Source of the DNA: Acidimicrobiaceae bacterium
GTDB taxonomy: Bacteria; Actinomycetota; Acidimicrobiia; Acidimicrobiales; Ilumatobacteraceae
DNA length: 64,000 nucleotides
Direction of reading: 5' to 3'
Assembly: GCA_016722025.1 (NCBI GenBank)
Contig: JADKGZ010000010.1
Location: 1-64,000, forward strand
Part shown: positions 53,934 through 62,015 of the stretch, in pieces
Numbering within the stretch: position 1 is the first letter of the stretch
How the letters are laid out: each line of letters begins with the position of its first letter
The notes under the pieces: model-generated
Told to the model about the DNA's origin: nothing
Databases searched by the model: none
What the model saw: only the letters and a program-made list of their open reading frames with translations
Translations under genes and position numbers: made by a program

Positions 53934-54854
53934 ATGGACGGACCCCTCGATCTACCCCCTCCGGCGCCGTCGTCGCACGACGATCCCACGGCTCCTTTCC
54001 CCGCACCGCTCATCGGCGAACCCACCGTCTCGGTGGTCCTCCACGAGCAGCCGAAGAAGCGCCGCACCGGTCTGCTCGTCGGCGTGGCAGTGCTGCTGGT
54101 GGCGGTCGTGGGCGCGGGTGGCTTCTTCCTGCTGCGCGGCGACGACGACGAGAAGGAGACGTTCTCGCTCGCTGCCGCCGGCGCATCGGCCGCCGATGCG
54201 CAACAGGTCGCGTTCTCGATGACGATGAGCGTGATGGGGCAGGACATCGTCGTCGATGCCGAGGCCGACGTGCCCAGCGGGCTCACCCGCATGACGATGG
54301 ACTTCGGCGACGCGCTCGGAACCGAGGGCGTCATCGACATCATCTCCGACTCCAACGCCAGGGTCGTCTACTTCAGCAGCGATCTCTTCAGCACCCTCGG
54401 TCTGGAGGTCGACACCGAGTGGATCAAGCTGGACGAAGCGTTCATGCAGGAAAATGGCGGCACCGATGCCTCCATCTTCGAGACGGCCAACATCGGCAAC
54501 CCGCTCGACGCCGGTGAGCTGTTCGCGAACGCGAAGTCGGTCACCGACCTCGGCTACGACGAGGTCGACGGTGTGAGGGTGAAGCACTTCGAGGTCGTGG
54601 TCGACGCCGCCGCCGCGTTGGACGTGTCGCCACAGCTGCAGCAGCAGTTCGACGAACTGAGCGGCGAACTTCCCGACGTGCTCACCTACGACGTCTACGT
54701 CGACGAGCAGAACCAGATCCGGCGCACCACCAACGAGCTGGAAGCGGGGGGCAGCAAGCTGACCACCGACATCGTGATCAAGCAGGTCACCGAGCCGATC
54801 GTGATCGAAGTACCGGCAGCCGAAGATGTCACCGACATCAACGACCTGATCTGA
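53934..54854 (+). CDS. LprG/LppX-like membrane-anchored protein
   Basis: 306 residues. A Pro-rich cytoplasmic N-terminus, one membrane segment (about 47-66) and an extracytoplasmic domain (ADAQQVAFSMTMSVMGQDIVVDAEAD) with the antiparallel beta-sheet half-barrel style of LppX/LprAFG lipid-binding proteins; here it is anchored by a helix, not a lipobox. It follows the FtsK-type ATPase by 5 bp; TACCTT overlapping that stop may be a local promoter. Its 3' end overlaps the converging amine oxidase gene by 17 bp. Confidence 0.7.
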   Translation: MDGPLDLPPPAPSSHDDPTAPFPAPLIGEPTVSVVLHEQPKKRRTGLLVGVAVLLVAVVGAGGFFLLRGDDDEKETFSLAAAGASAADAQQVAFSMTMSVMGQDIVVDAEADVPSGLTRMTMDFGDALGTEGVIDIISDSNARVVYFSSDLFSTLGLEVDTEWIKLDEAFMQENGGTDASIFETANIGNPLDAGELFANAKSVTDLGYDEVDGVRVKHFEVVVDAAAALDVSPQLQQQFDELSGELPDVLTYDVYVDEQNQIRRTTNELEAGGSKLTTDIVIKQVTEPIVIEVPAAEDVTDINDLI

Positions 54855-56120
54855 CGCGTTCACCGGCCCAACGGCGCAGCGCGCCAGCGACATCGATGGC
54901 CACCTGCTGGTCGCTGCGACCGTGATGCCGACGCCGCACCGCGTCACCCGCGATGAGCGCGGCCACCATCGGCACCCCGACTCCATCGGTGAGGTCCAAC
55001 CACTCGCCCCAACCCGCCGGTTCGTCATACCAGCGCAGGTAGCCGTTGTCGTTCGCAGGCCACCATCGCTCGTCGAACCGGAGCAGCACCTTCTCCACCA
55101 GTCCGACGCTGATGTTTTCGAGCGCGGCACGATGAGTGCGAGGCAGCCCTGGCACGAGGACCAGAGTGGGAAGCAACCACAGTGGAATGGTGCAAATGCA
55201 ACAATCCGCCTTCTCGCCGTCGACGACCACCCCCGCGGTGCTCCACTCGATACATCGCACCGGCGTGGACAGTCGAATGCGGAGCCCCGCCGCCAGGTGT
55301 TGCAGCAACTGACCGTAGCCACCGGGTAGCCACCGATCGCCGAGACCCACCCCCGGCTCCTCGAGCACAAAGCGCGCCGACAGTCGATCATGGGTGACAC
55401 CGTTCTCCAGATCGATGTCGAGGTCGATGGCCTGCCGGGCGGCGAGCAGGTCGCGGGGCGTCAGCGACGCCAGATGAGCGGACAGCACGTCGGCCAGCGA
55501 CGCCGTGACCGGTGCCGTTGCAGTGAGCGACTCGATCATCCGCAGCGCACCTCGCACGTCACCTACCACGCCCCCCGCCGCCGCTGCCAACGGCGCGTGG
55601 AAGTCGGTGGCGACGGTGGCAATGCCCAGCCGATCGGCCAGACGTGCCAAGGAGTTGGTCGGGTACTGCTGCAGCCACGCCGCACCGGCGTCCGCCTTGC
55701 AACCACCGGGCCATGCAACGACACGGTGTGCACACGGCCGCCGATGCGATCGCGGGCCTCGAGCACCGTCACGTCCACACCCGCCCGGTGCAACGTGCTG
55801 GCCGCTCCGAGACCGGCGAACCCGGCACCCACCACCACGACTCGCCGGGCCCCCACCTCCTCGATCGCCCATTGCGCCGCTCGCACGCCTTCGTCGTACG
55901 CACCGTGGGTCATCGACGGAGCGTTCGCGCTGGTGGCATCGCCGACCAGCACGAAGCGACCGTCGACCGGCACACCGATTGCAGTGCGATCGCGGCGCGA
56001 CGCACCGGGCCCGAGCGCGCTCCACGAGCCTGCGCTGTACGCCTCGTCGCCCCAACGGGCCACATGCCAGGCAGTGGGCAGCCAGGCCGCCGAGGAGGCC
56101 GATGACGGGGACGGCGACAT
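54838..56120 (-). pseudogene. Flavin amine oxidase with N-terminal C-domain (permuted), frameshifted
   Basis: From ATG 56120, residues 20-88 (ARWGDEAYSAGSWS, GRFVLVGDATSANAPSMTHGAYDEGVRAAQW) are what normally forms the C-terminal FAD-contact region of amine oxidases. They run straight into the usual N-terminal Rossmann unit, VVVVGAGFAG (residues 94-103), and LEARDRIGGRVHT. The rest then follows in another frame after base 55698 or so (KADAGAAWLQQYPTNSLARLADRLG, to RRWAG at the end). One base added near 55697-55702 restores the frame. Total length, about 427 residues, equals a normal amine oxidase. It would oxidise an amine with FAD if functional. Confidence 0.75.
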
Positions 56121-56212
56121 GCGCACATCCTGCCGGGTCGGTGCAACGGCGGCGCAGCGCAAGGCGGGGCGACAGCCGCGCCACCGTGCAGCGCCAGTAG
56201 GCTCGCACCCCG

Positions 56213-57397
56213 ATGAAGCGGATGACCCCCACTCCCCGATTGTTCTCCCGTTGTCTCGGGCCGGCGAGCTTGGCCATGTTGGCCTTCACCGCCTGCGGCA
56301 GCGACTCCACCAGCTCCACCAGCGTCTTGCCGCTGCCCCCACGCATCGGCGTCACGTCGGTGAAAGGCGACCCGGAGAGCGAGCTGCTCGCCGCCATCTT
56401 CGCCCGCGTGCTGGAGGACGGCCGCTTTCGCGTCGCACGCAAGGACCCGGTCGAGCTCGATCGTGCCGGCTACTACCAGGCCATCCAGGACGGCGAGTTC
56501 CAGCTGATCCCCGACTTCTCGGGCGACCTGCTGTCGTTCGTGTACAGCCAGCCCGATGCGGCCCCGCTGCCCAGCACTCCCACGCCGTCGGCGCCCGCCA
56601 CCACGCAGGCGCCCATCCCCGTCACCACCACCACGCTGCCCCCCACCACCGTCGCCGGGGCAGACACCACCGACACCACCGACACCACCGAAACGACCGG
56701 CGCCACCACCACCGCTGCCGTCACCACCACCACGACCAGCACCACCACGACCGGCAGCGCCACGACCGACGGCGCCGCCACCACCACCACCGTGCCGGCA
56801 GTGCCCAGCAACGGCCACTCGGTCGCCGAGCAGGTGCTGGCCATCAACGCCGGCATGCCCGACGCCCTCGTCGTCAACAACGGGTCGCTGGCCGAGAATC
56901 GTCCAGTGGTCGCTTGCACCGAGGCGGCAATGGAGGCCAACGCGAGCACTCAACTGATCACGCTCACCAACCTTGCCTCCGTTGCGCCCAACATCGTGCT
57001 CGGCGGCTCCGCCGAGTTCCTGGCCGACGACAGCGCCGGGTACCCGGCCATGCAGCGCTACTACGGCGGCGAGTTCAAGAACACCGTCACCGTCGACGAC
57101 GCCGACCTGGCCGCGGCCATCGCCGACGGCGACGCCGACTGCTTCGGAATGAACTCGTTGAACCCACTGATCACCACCGAGAAGATGACCATCATCGAGG
57201 ACGACCAGCTGATGGCGCCCAGCAACGCGGTCGTGGCACTGATCGCCTCCACCAGCGCGACGCCCGACGTGATGAACACCCTCGATGCCGTGCTCGCCCG
57301 CCTCACCACCAAGCGGCTGAACCAGATGCTCAACGAGATCGTTGTCAACGGCACCGATCCCTTCGTGGTGGCCAACGCCTTCGTCGACACCCTGTGA
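56213..57397 (+). CDS. OpuAC-like solute-binding lipoprotein with Thr-rich insertion
   Basis: 394 residues. A lipobox (AFTAC, Cys28) follows the signal peptide. Lobe 1 (residues 44-115, IGVTSVKGDPESELLAAIF, IQDGEFQLIPDFSG) and lobe 2 (from 203) match glycine-betaine/choline-type substrate-binding proteins, but residues 116-199 between them are a Thr/Asp/Ala low-complexity linker. TAGGCT (56198-56203) is the likely -10 box. The stop overlaps an exporter-type ABC ATPase gene by 4 nt (GTGA), and no import permease is present, so its job is probably not osmolyte uptake. Confidence 0.82.
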   Translation: MKRMTPTPRLFSRCLGPASLAMLAFTACGSDSTSSTSVLPLPPRIGVTSVKGDPESELLAAIFARVLEDGRFRVARKDPVELDRAGYYQAIQDGEFQLIPDFSGDLLSFVYSQPDAAPLPSTPTPSAPATTQAPIPVTTTTLPPTTVAGADTTDTTDTTETTGATTTAAVTTTTTSTTTTGSATTDGAATTTTVPAVPSNGHSVAEQVLAINAGMPDALVVNNGSLAENRPVVACTEAAMEANASTQLITLTNLASVAPNIVLGGSAEFLADDSAGYPAMQRYYGGEFKNTVTVDDADLAAAIADGDADCFGMNSLNPLITTEKMTIIEDDQLMAPSNAVVALIASTSATPDVMNTLDAVLARLTTKRLNQMLNEIVVNGTDPFVVANAFVDTL

Positions 57398-58377
57398 TCT
57401 CGGTCAGCGACCTCTCCAAGCGCTTCGGCGCGAAGGTCGCGGTCGATCACCTGGCGTTCGACGTGCGGGCCGGTGTGGTCACGGGTTTCCTCGGCCCCAA
57501 CGGCTCGGGGAAGAGCACGACCATGCGCTGCATGTTGGCCCTCGACCGCCCGGAGTCGGGGGTCGCCCTCTTCGACGGCAAGATGTATCGCGAACTGCGA
57601 CAGCCGCTGCGCGAGGTGGGCGCACTGCTCGACGCCGGCTACGTGCACCCCGGGCGTAGCGGGCGCAACCACTTGCGTTGGTTGGCAGCCAGCAACGGCA
57701 TCGCGCGTGGGCGCGTCGACGAGATGCTGGAGATGGTGGGGCTCGGCTCCGTCGCCGCTGCTCGGCTGCGCAGCTACTCGCTGGGCATGCGCCAACGCCT
57801 CGGCCTGGCGGGCGTGCTGTTGGGCGACCCACACACGATCATCCTCGACGAACCCGCCAACGGGCTCGACCCGGAAGGCATCCGCTGGATCCGCGATGTG
57901 CTCACGCACCTCGCTCGCCAGGGGCGCACGGTGCTCGTGAGCAGCCACCAGCTGTCGGAGATGGCGCTGATGGCGGAGGACCTCGTCGTCATCGGCCAGG
58001 GCAGGCTCATCGAGCAGTCCACGGTCGGCGACTTCGTCGATCGCTACGCCGATCGCTGGGTTCGTGTGCAGAGCCCGAACGCGGCCGCATTGGTCGCCCC
58101 CATCACCGCTGCCGGAGGGGTTGTCGCCTCCGTCACCACCAGCACCCTCGACGTTCGTGGACTGGACTGCGTGAGCATCGGTGAGATGGCAGCGCAGCGG
58201 CAGGTGGTGCTGCACGAGCTGTCGCCGCAGACCGGCTCGCTGGAGGATGCGTTCTTGAAGGCCACGGCCACCGCCCAGGAATACCGCTCGGCCTCGATGG
58301 CCGAGCCGCCGGCCTCGATGACCGAGCCAACGGCCTCGATGACCGAGCCTCCGGCTCCGTCGGGGGCCGGTCAATGA
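57394..58377 (+). CDS. ABC-2-type ABC transporter ATPase
   Basis: 327 residues. Walker A GPNGSGKST, the CcmA/drug-type signature YSLGMRQRLGLA, Walker B TIILDEPANGLDPEGI and the switch His in SSHQLSEM are visible. The last 30 residues hold three copies of ASMxEP encoded by 21-bp tandem repeats (58291-58353), an unusual tail. It pairs with the ABC-2 permease immediately downstream (ATGA). Confidence 0.9.
   Translation: MISVSDLSKRFGAKVAVDHLAFDVRAGVVTGFLGPNGSGKSTTMRCMLALDRPESGVALFDGKMYRELRQPLREVGALLDAGYVHPGRSGRNHLRWLAASNGIARGRVDEMLEMVGLGSVAAARLRSYSLGMRQRLGLAGVLLGDPHTIILDEPANGLDPEGIRWIRDVLTHLARQGRTVLVSSHQLSEMALMAEDLVVIGQGRLIEQSTVGDFVDRYADRWVRVQSPNAAALVAPITAAGGVVASVTTSTLDVRGLDCVSIGEMAAQRQVVLHELSPQTGSLEDAFLKATATAQEYRSASMAEPPASMTEPTASMTEPPAPSGAGQ
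58291..58353 (+). repeat. Three 21-bp coding tandem repeats
   Basis: Units at 58291-58311, 58312-58332 and 58333-58353 (GCCTCGATGRCCGAGCC then three variable bases) encode an ASMxEP-x repeat at the ATPase C-terminus. Copy number may vary between strains. Confidence 0.85.
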
Positions 58378-59132
58378 TCAACCTGCTGCACGCAGAGTGG
58401 ATCAAGCTGCGCACCGTCACCATGAACTGGGTGCTGGGCATCATCGCCGGCGCCTTCCCGCTGGCGGTCACGTTGCTCACCGCCTACTTCAACGGTGACA
58501 GCAGCGAGTTCGGCACCAGCGATCTTGCCAGCGTGCTCGGCGGCACCACCGTGGTGTGCGCCCTGCTGTGCGGCGTCATCGCCGCTGCCTCGATCACCAG
58601 CGAATTCGGGTTCGGCACCATCCGCCCCACGTTCGCCGCCACGCCGCAGCGACTACGAGTCGTCGTCGCCAAGGGTGCCGTGGTGGTGTTGGCCACCACC
58701 GCGCTGGCCACGGTCGTGCAGCTCGTCGGCTGGTTCGCGGGAAGCGCCATCGCCAGGGGTCGCGGAGCGACCATCGACCTGGCGGAAGTGCCCACGGCCG
58801 TGCCGGCGATGGTGGGCGCCGTCGTGCTCACCGCGCTGATGTCGCTGGCGGGATACGGCTTCGGCCTCATCACGCGCAGCACACCGGTTGCCGTATCGAT
58901 CCTCATCGTCTGGCCGCTGATCGCCGAAGGCCTGGTCGGTGGCCTGCTGGGCCTCGCCACCGACAACGACGACATCCCACGCTGGATGCCCTTCCAAGCC
59001 GGCATACGCCTGGCGCTGGTGGAGCTGGTCGACGACGGGCCGTCGCGGCTGATGGCCGGCGGCTACTTCGGCGCGGTGGCACTGCTGCTGGTGGCCCTCG
59101 GTGCGTGGGCCGTGAACCGCCGCGACGCCTGA
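58374..59132 (+). CDS. ABC-2-type permease
   Basis: 252 residues with six hydrophobic segments and the ABC-2 opening LLHAEWIKLRTVTMNWVLG, then SITSEFGFGTIRPTFAATPQR. It should form the membrane part of an exporter (lipid, peptide or drug) with the upstream ATPase. The ATG overlaps the ATPase stop. Together with the upstream solute-binding-like lipoprotein it makes a three-gene operon. Confidence 0.9.
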   Translation: MINLLHAEWIKLRTVTMNWVLGIIAGAFPLAVTLLTAYFNGDSSEFGTSDLASVLGGTTVVCALLCGVIAAASITSEFGFGTIRPTFAATPQRLRVVVAKGAVVVLATTALATVVQLVGWFAGSAIARGRGATIDLAEVPTAVPAMVGAVVLTALMSLAGYGFGLITRSTPVAVSILIVWPLIAEGLVGGLLGLATDNDDIPRWMPFQAGIRLALVELVDDGPSRLMAGGYFGAVALLLVALGAWAVNRRDA

Positions 59133-59142
59133 GGCGACAGCG

Positions 59143-59697
59143 CTAGCGGCCCGGCGAATCGTGACGGTGGCGCCACATCGGCACCACCCGCCACAGCCTG
59201 CCCACGACGATGGTGGCGCCGATCCACAGTGCCCATGCCAGCGGCGTCCACGCGCCGCCGACCGACGTGCCGCTGCCGTCGACGAAGGTGTACGTGACGG
59301 TGTCTTGCAGATACCTGATCCCGTGCCAGCGGAAGGTGCCGCTCACCGCTGGATCCGCCGCTCTGATGCCGTCACCGAACGCCAGCGCCGCTTCACCAAG
59401 CAGCGCGGTGAACACCAGTTGGCCAATGAGCAGGAACAGTGCTGCAACCGTCCAGGACGGGCGCAGCTGGTCACCGAACTGAGCCGCGAGGTACTCCCTC
59501 GCCAGCCGGGTGCTGCTGCCGACGTTGCGCAACGCAGCCGAGGTGCCGATGTCGCGTGCAGCCGTGAGCAGGTTCTCACGAACCTCGCGGCGGGTGGAGA
59601 TGCGAGACCTGCGCGGCAGGTCGTAGAGCTGCTGGTCGAGGCTCCACACGAGACGCTCGATGCGCAGACGGTCGATCCAGCCGATGGAGTGTGACAT
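59143..59697 (-). CDS. Membrane protein co-transcribed with PadR
   Basis: 184 residues. An N-terminal soluble region with RLRIERLVWSLDQQLYDLPRRSRISTRREVRENLL split across the first 45 residues, then three hydrophobic segments. It is 1 bp from the PadR gene, a typical pairing in which PadR regulates a small membrane protein. The function is not recognisable. Confidence 0.72.
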   Translation of the reverse strand: MSHSIGWIDRLRIERLVWSLDQQLYDLPRRSRISTRREVRENLLTAARDIGTSAALRNVGSSTRLAREYLAAQFGDQLRPSWTVAALFLLIGQLVFTALLGEAALAFGDGIRAADPAVSGTFRWHGIRYLQDTVTYTFVDGSGTSVGGAWTPLAWALWIGATIVVGRLWRVVPMWRHRHDSPGR

Positions 59698-59698
59698 C

Positions 59699-60055
59699 TC
59701 AGGTTCCTTCGATCGGTTCGGTGGGGAGCGGGCGCTGCAGCACGGCGCCGACGATCTCGACGAGCGACGCCCAGTTGGCCGTGCCCACTGCCAACGCCGC
59801 AAGGCCGGCAGGGGTGGGTCGGTAGTACTTACGGGCAGGGCCGGCGTTGGAGGAGACCAGGCGAGCCGTGACCCGCCCTTCGCGTTCCAACCGGGTGAGC
59901 GCCGGGTAGACCGTGCCCTCCATCACGTCGGCGAGGCCGGCACCGTGCAGCCGCTGCACCACCTCGTAGCCGTACGACTCGTGCTCGGCGAGCAGCTGCA
60001 GCAGCACCAGCGTGAGCACGCCTTTGAGGAGCTGTGGGTCGTGAGTGGGGGGCAC
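59699..60055 (-). CDS. PadR-family transcriptional regulator
   Basis: 118 residues. LKGVLTLVLLQLLAEHESYGYEVVQRL and GTVYPALTRLEREGRV are the winged-helix signature of PadR; GPARKYYRPTPAG is the wing region. It should repress its own two-gene operon through the inverted repeat at 60070-60098. GTG 60055 lies 7 nt after the -10 box TAGTCT (leaderless). Confidence 0.92.
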   Translation of the reverse strand: MPPTHDPQLLKGVLTLVLLQLLAEHESYGYEVVQRLHGAGLADVMEGTVYPALTRLEREGRVTARLVSSNAGPARKYYRPTPAGLAALAVGTANWASLVEIVGAVLQRPLPTEPIEGT

Positions 60056-60061
60056 GCAGTG

Positions 60062-60098
60062 AGACTATGCCAGCTACTTTAGATAGTCAAGTAGCTGG
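60062..60098 (-). promoter_or_regulatory. PadR promoter with inverted-repeat operator
   Basis: On the minus strand, TTGACT (60090-60085) and TAGTCT (60067-60062) have a 17-bp spacer and the transcription start falls on the GTG at 60055. CCAGCTACTT (60070-60079) and AAGTAGCTGG (60089-60098) are perfect arms with a 9-bp spacer, covering the -35 box and spacer. Confidence 0.8.
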
Positions 60099-60102
60099 AA
60101 GT

Positions 60103-60765
60103 TCAGCGAGCACGCAGCTCCATCGCGTCGCGCTTGAGAATGGTGTAGTGGCGCTCGTGCTGATCGATGTAGCCGAGGCGGATGAAACTGGCGATGGCCT
60201 TGTTCACTCGCTCGCGTGAGGCACCCACCATGCCGGCCAGTTCCTCCTGCGTGATCGGGAGCAGGAACTCGTCGGCGCCTTCGGAGAGCTCGAGCAACCG
60301 CTTGGCCGTGCGCCCGGTGACATCGAGGAAGACGCTGTCGGCGAGCGCTTCGTCCATCACGCGGAGACGGTGCGCGAGCAACCGGGTGACGCCCCACAGC
60401 AGGGCCGGGTCGCTGCGGAACGCCTTCACCACCGGGTCGAACGGGATGGCGAACACGGTGGACGGCTCGAGCGCACGTGCCAGCGCTGAGCGCGGGCCGT
60501 CGTCGAGCATGCTCATCTCGCCGAACAGGTCGCCGGCGTCCATCAACGCCACCACGGTCTCGCGGTGGTCGATCGGATTGGCGATGGCGATGGCCACGCG
60601 GCCGCTGACCACGAGGTACAGCGAGTCGGCAAGATCGCCTTCGCGGAACAGGACATCGCCGCGGATGAGATGCAGTTCGCTCCCGGCCGCGGCCATGTCG
60701 CGCACGATCGCAGGAGGTGCGTCGGCGAAGAAATCGGTACGTGCGAGCAGTTCTTCGTGAGCCAT
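60103..60765 (-). CDS. CRP/FNR-family transcriptional regulator
   Basis: 220 residues. A cyclic-nucleotide-binding domain (FREGDLADSLYLVVSGRVAI, DLFGEMSMLDDGPRSA) precedes an HTH of the Crp type (ITQEELAGMVGASRERVNKAIASF). The pocket has the Arg-Ser pair expected of cAMP binders. It probably acts as a global or local regulator. It is divergent from ispDF with -10 hexamers sharing one TA. Confidence 0.92.
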   Translation of the reverse strand: MAHEELLARTDFFADAPPAIVRDMAAAGSELHLIRGDVLFREGDLADSLYLVVSGRVAIAIANPIDHRETVVALMDAGDLFGEMSMLDDGPRSALARALEPSTVFAIPFDPVVKAFRSDPALLWGVTRLLAHRLRVMDEALADSVFLDVTGRTAKRLLELSEGADEFLLPITQEELAGMVGASRERVNKAIASFIRLGYIDQHERHYTILKRDAMELRAR

Positions 60766-60778
60766 GGTCAGTCGAACG

Positions 60779-60796
60779 GTACTACCCTCGCCGGGG
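60779..60796. promoter_or_regulatory. Divergent promoters with overlapping -10 hexamers (crp/ispDF)
   Basis: Minus-strand TAGTAC (60784-60779) and plus-strand TACCCT (60783-60788) share the TA at 60783-60784. The plus-strand start falls at 60795-60796, on the ispDF GTG; the minus-strand start is about 60772, 7 nt before the CRP-like ATG. Confidence 0.5.
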
Positions 60797-61998
60797 TGTC
60801 GTCGCAGCAACCGGAGACCCAGTCCTCAGATCGGCTGGAAACGGTGTGGACAATCGTGGTCGCGGGCGGCTCCGGCCAGCGTTTCGGCGGGCCGAAGCAG
60901 TACGAGCGACTCGGGGATCGACGGGTGCTCGACTGGTCGGTGGCAGCTGCCCGAGCAGCCAGCGACGGCGTGGTCGTGGTGGTGCCGGCCGCCGACGCCG
61001 ACCGCGAAGGCGGCGTCGCGGGCGGTGCCACGCGTAGCGACTCGGTTCGCGCCGGGCTCGCCCAGGTGCCCGCCGAGGCCACGATCGTGTGCGTGCACGA
61101 CGGTGCCCGGCCGTTCGCCGACATGCACGTGTTCCAACTCGTCGTCGACGCGGTAGCGGGCGGGGCCGACGGGGCGATACCCGGCATCGCGCTCACCGAC
61201 ACGATCAAGCAGGTGGCCGCCGATGGCGCAGTGGTGCACACACCCAACCGTGCCGAGATGATGGCCGTGCAGACGCCGCAGGCGTTCAGAGCGGGCGTGC
61301 TGCGCGCTGCTCACCTGGCCGACAGCACCGCCACCGACGACGCCGCGCTGGTCGAGGCCACGGGTGGCCGCGTGGTGGTCGTCGCCGGCGACCCGGCAAA
61401 CCGCAAGATCACCGACACCGACGACCTCACCTGGGCCAGGCGGCGAGTGCAGGAAGGTGCCGACATGCAGGAACGACCAGGCGTGCAAGAACAACCAGGC
61501 GTGCCGCTGCCAGCCATCCGAGTGGGCCAGGGCTTCGACATCCATCGCTTCAGCGACGACCCGGCGCGCCCGCTCGTGCTGGGCGGCGTGGTCTTCGAGG
61601 GCAGCCGCGGGTTGCACGGCCACAGCGACGCCGACGCCGTGGCCCACGCCGTCACCGACGCACTGCTCGGCGCCGCCGGATTGGGCGACATCGGCGAGCA
61701 CTTCCCCGACACCGACCCGCAGTGGAAAGGGGCCGATTCGCTGCAATTGCTACGTCATGCGGTGGCCCTCGTGCGCGAAGCGGGGTACCGGGTGGGTAAC
61801 GTCGACTGTTCGGTGGTGTGTGAAACCCCGAAGTTGGCGCCGCGCAGGGCGACGATGCAGCAGCGGCTCAGTGCAGCAGCAGGTGCACCCGTCACCGTCA
61901 AGGGTCGTCGGGCCGAAGGCCTTGGCGCCCTCGGTCGTCAGGAAGGCATCGCCGTGTGGGCGGTGGCCGTCATCGTCGCAGCTCCGCTCGACGAGTAG
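60796..61998 (+). CDS. ispDF: Bifunctional IspD/IspF (MEP pathway)
   Basis: 400 residues. Residues 1-225 are IspD (cytidylyltransferase: VVAGGSGQRFGGPKQY, VHDGARPF, DTIKQV, QTPQAF, TDDAAL), and residues 240-400 are IspF (cyclodiphosphate synthase: GQGFDIHRF, HGHSDADAVAHAVTDALLGAAGLGDIG region with metal His/Asp, HFPDTDPQW). They make isoprenoid precursors. The usual TTE before LG in IspF reads RRAE here (Glu kept). A short repeat-like linker, MQERPGVQEQPGV, joins the domains. GTG 60796 is leaderless. The SpoU-type methyltransferase follows by 17 bp. Confidence 0.93.
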   Translation: MSSQQPETQSSDRLETVWTIVVAGGSGQRFGGPKQYERLGDRRVLDWSVAAARAASDGVVVVVPAADADREGGVAGGATRSDSVRAGLAQVPAEATIVCVHDGARPFADMHVFQLVVDAVAGGADGAIPGIALTDTIKQVAADGAVVHTPNRAEMMAVQTPQAFRAGVLRAAHLADSTATDDAALVEATGGRVVVVAGDPANRKITDTDDLTWARRRVQEGADMQERPGVQEQPGVPLPAIRVGQGFDIHRFSDDPARPLVLGGVVFEGSRGLHGHSDADAVAHAVTDALLGAAGLGDIGEHFPDTDPQWKGADSLQLLRHAVALVREAGYRVGNVDCSVVCETPKLAPRRATMQQRLSAAAGAPVTVKGRRAEGLGALGRQEGIAVWAVAVIVAAPLDE

Positions 61999-62015
61999 CT
62001 GCAAGGACACGAGCG

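Noticed and set aside
55390..58377. A 995-codon plus frame running through the amine oxidase, lipoprotein and ABC ATPase genes
   Set aside because: Only its last third is the real ABC ATPase from GTG 57394; the upstream part is low-complexity shadow translation.
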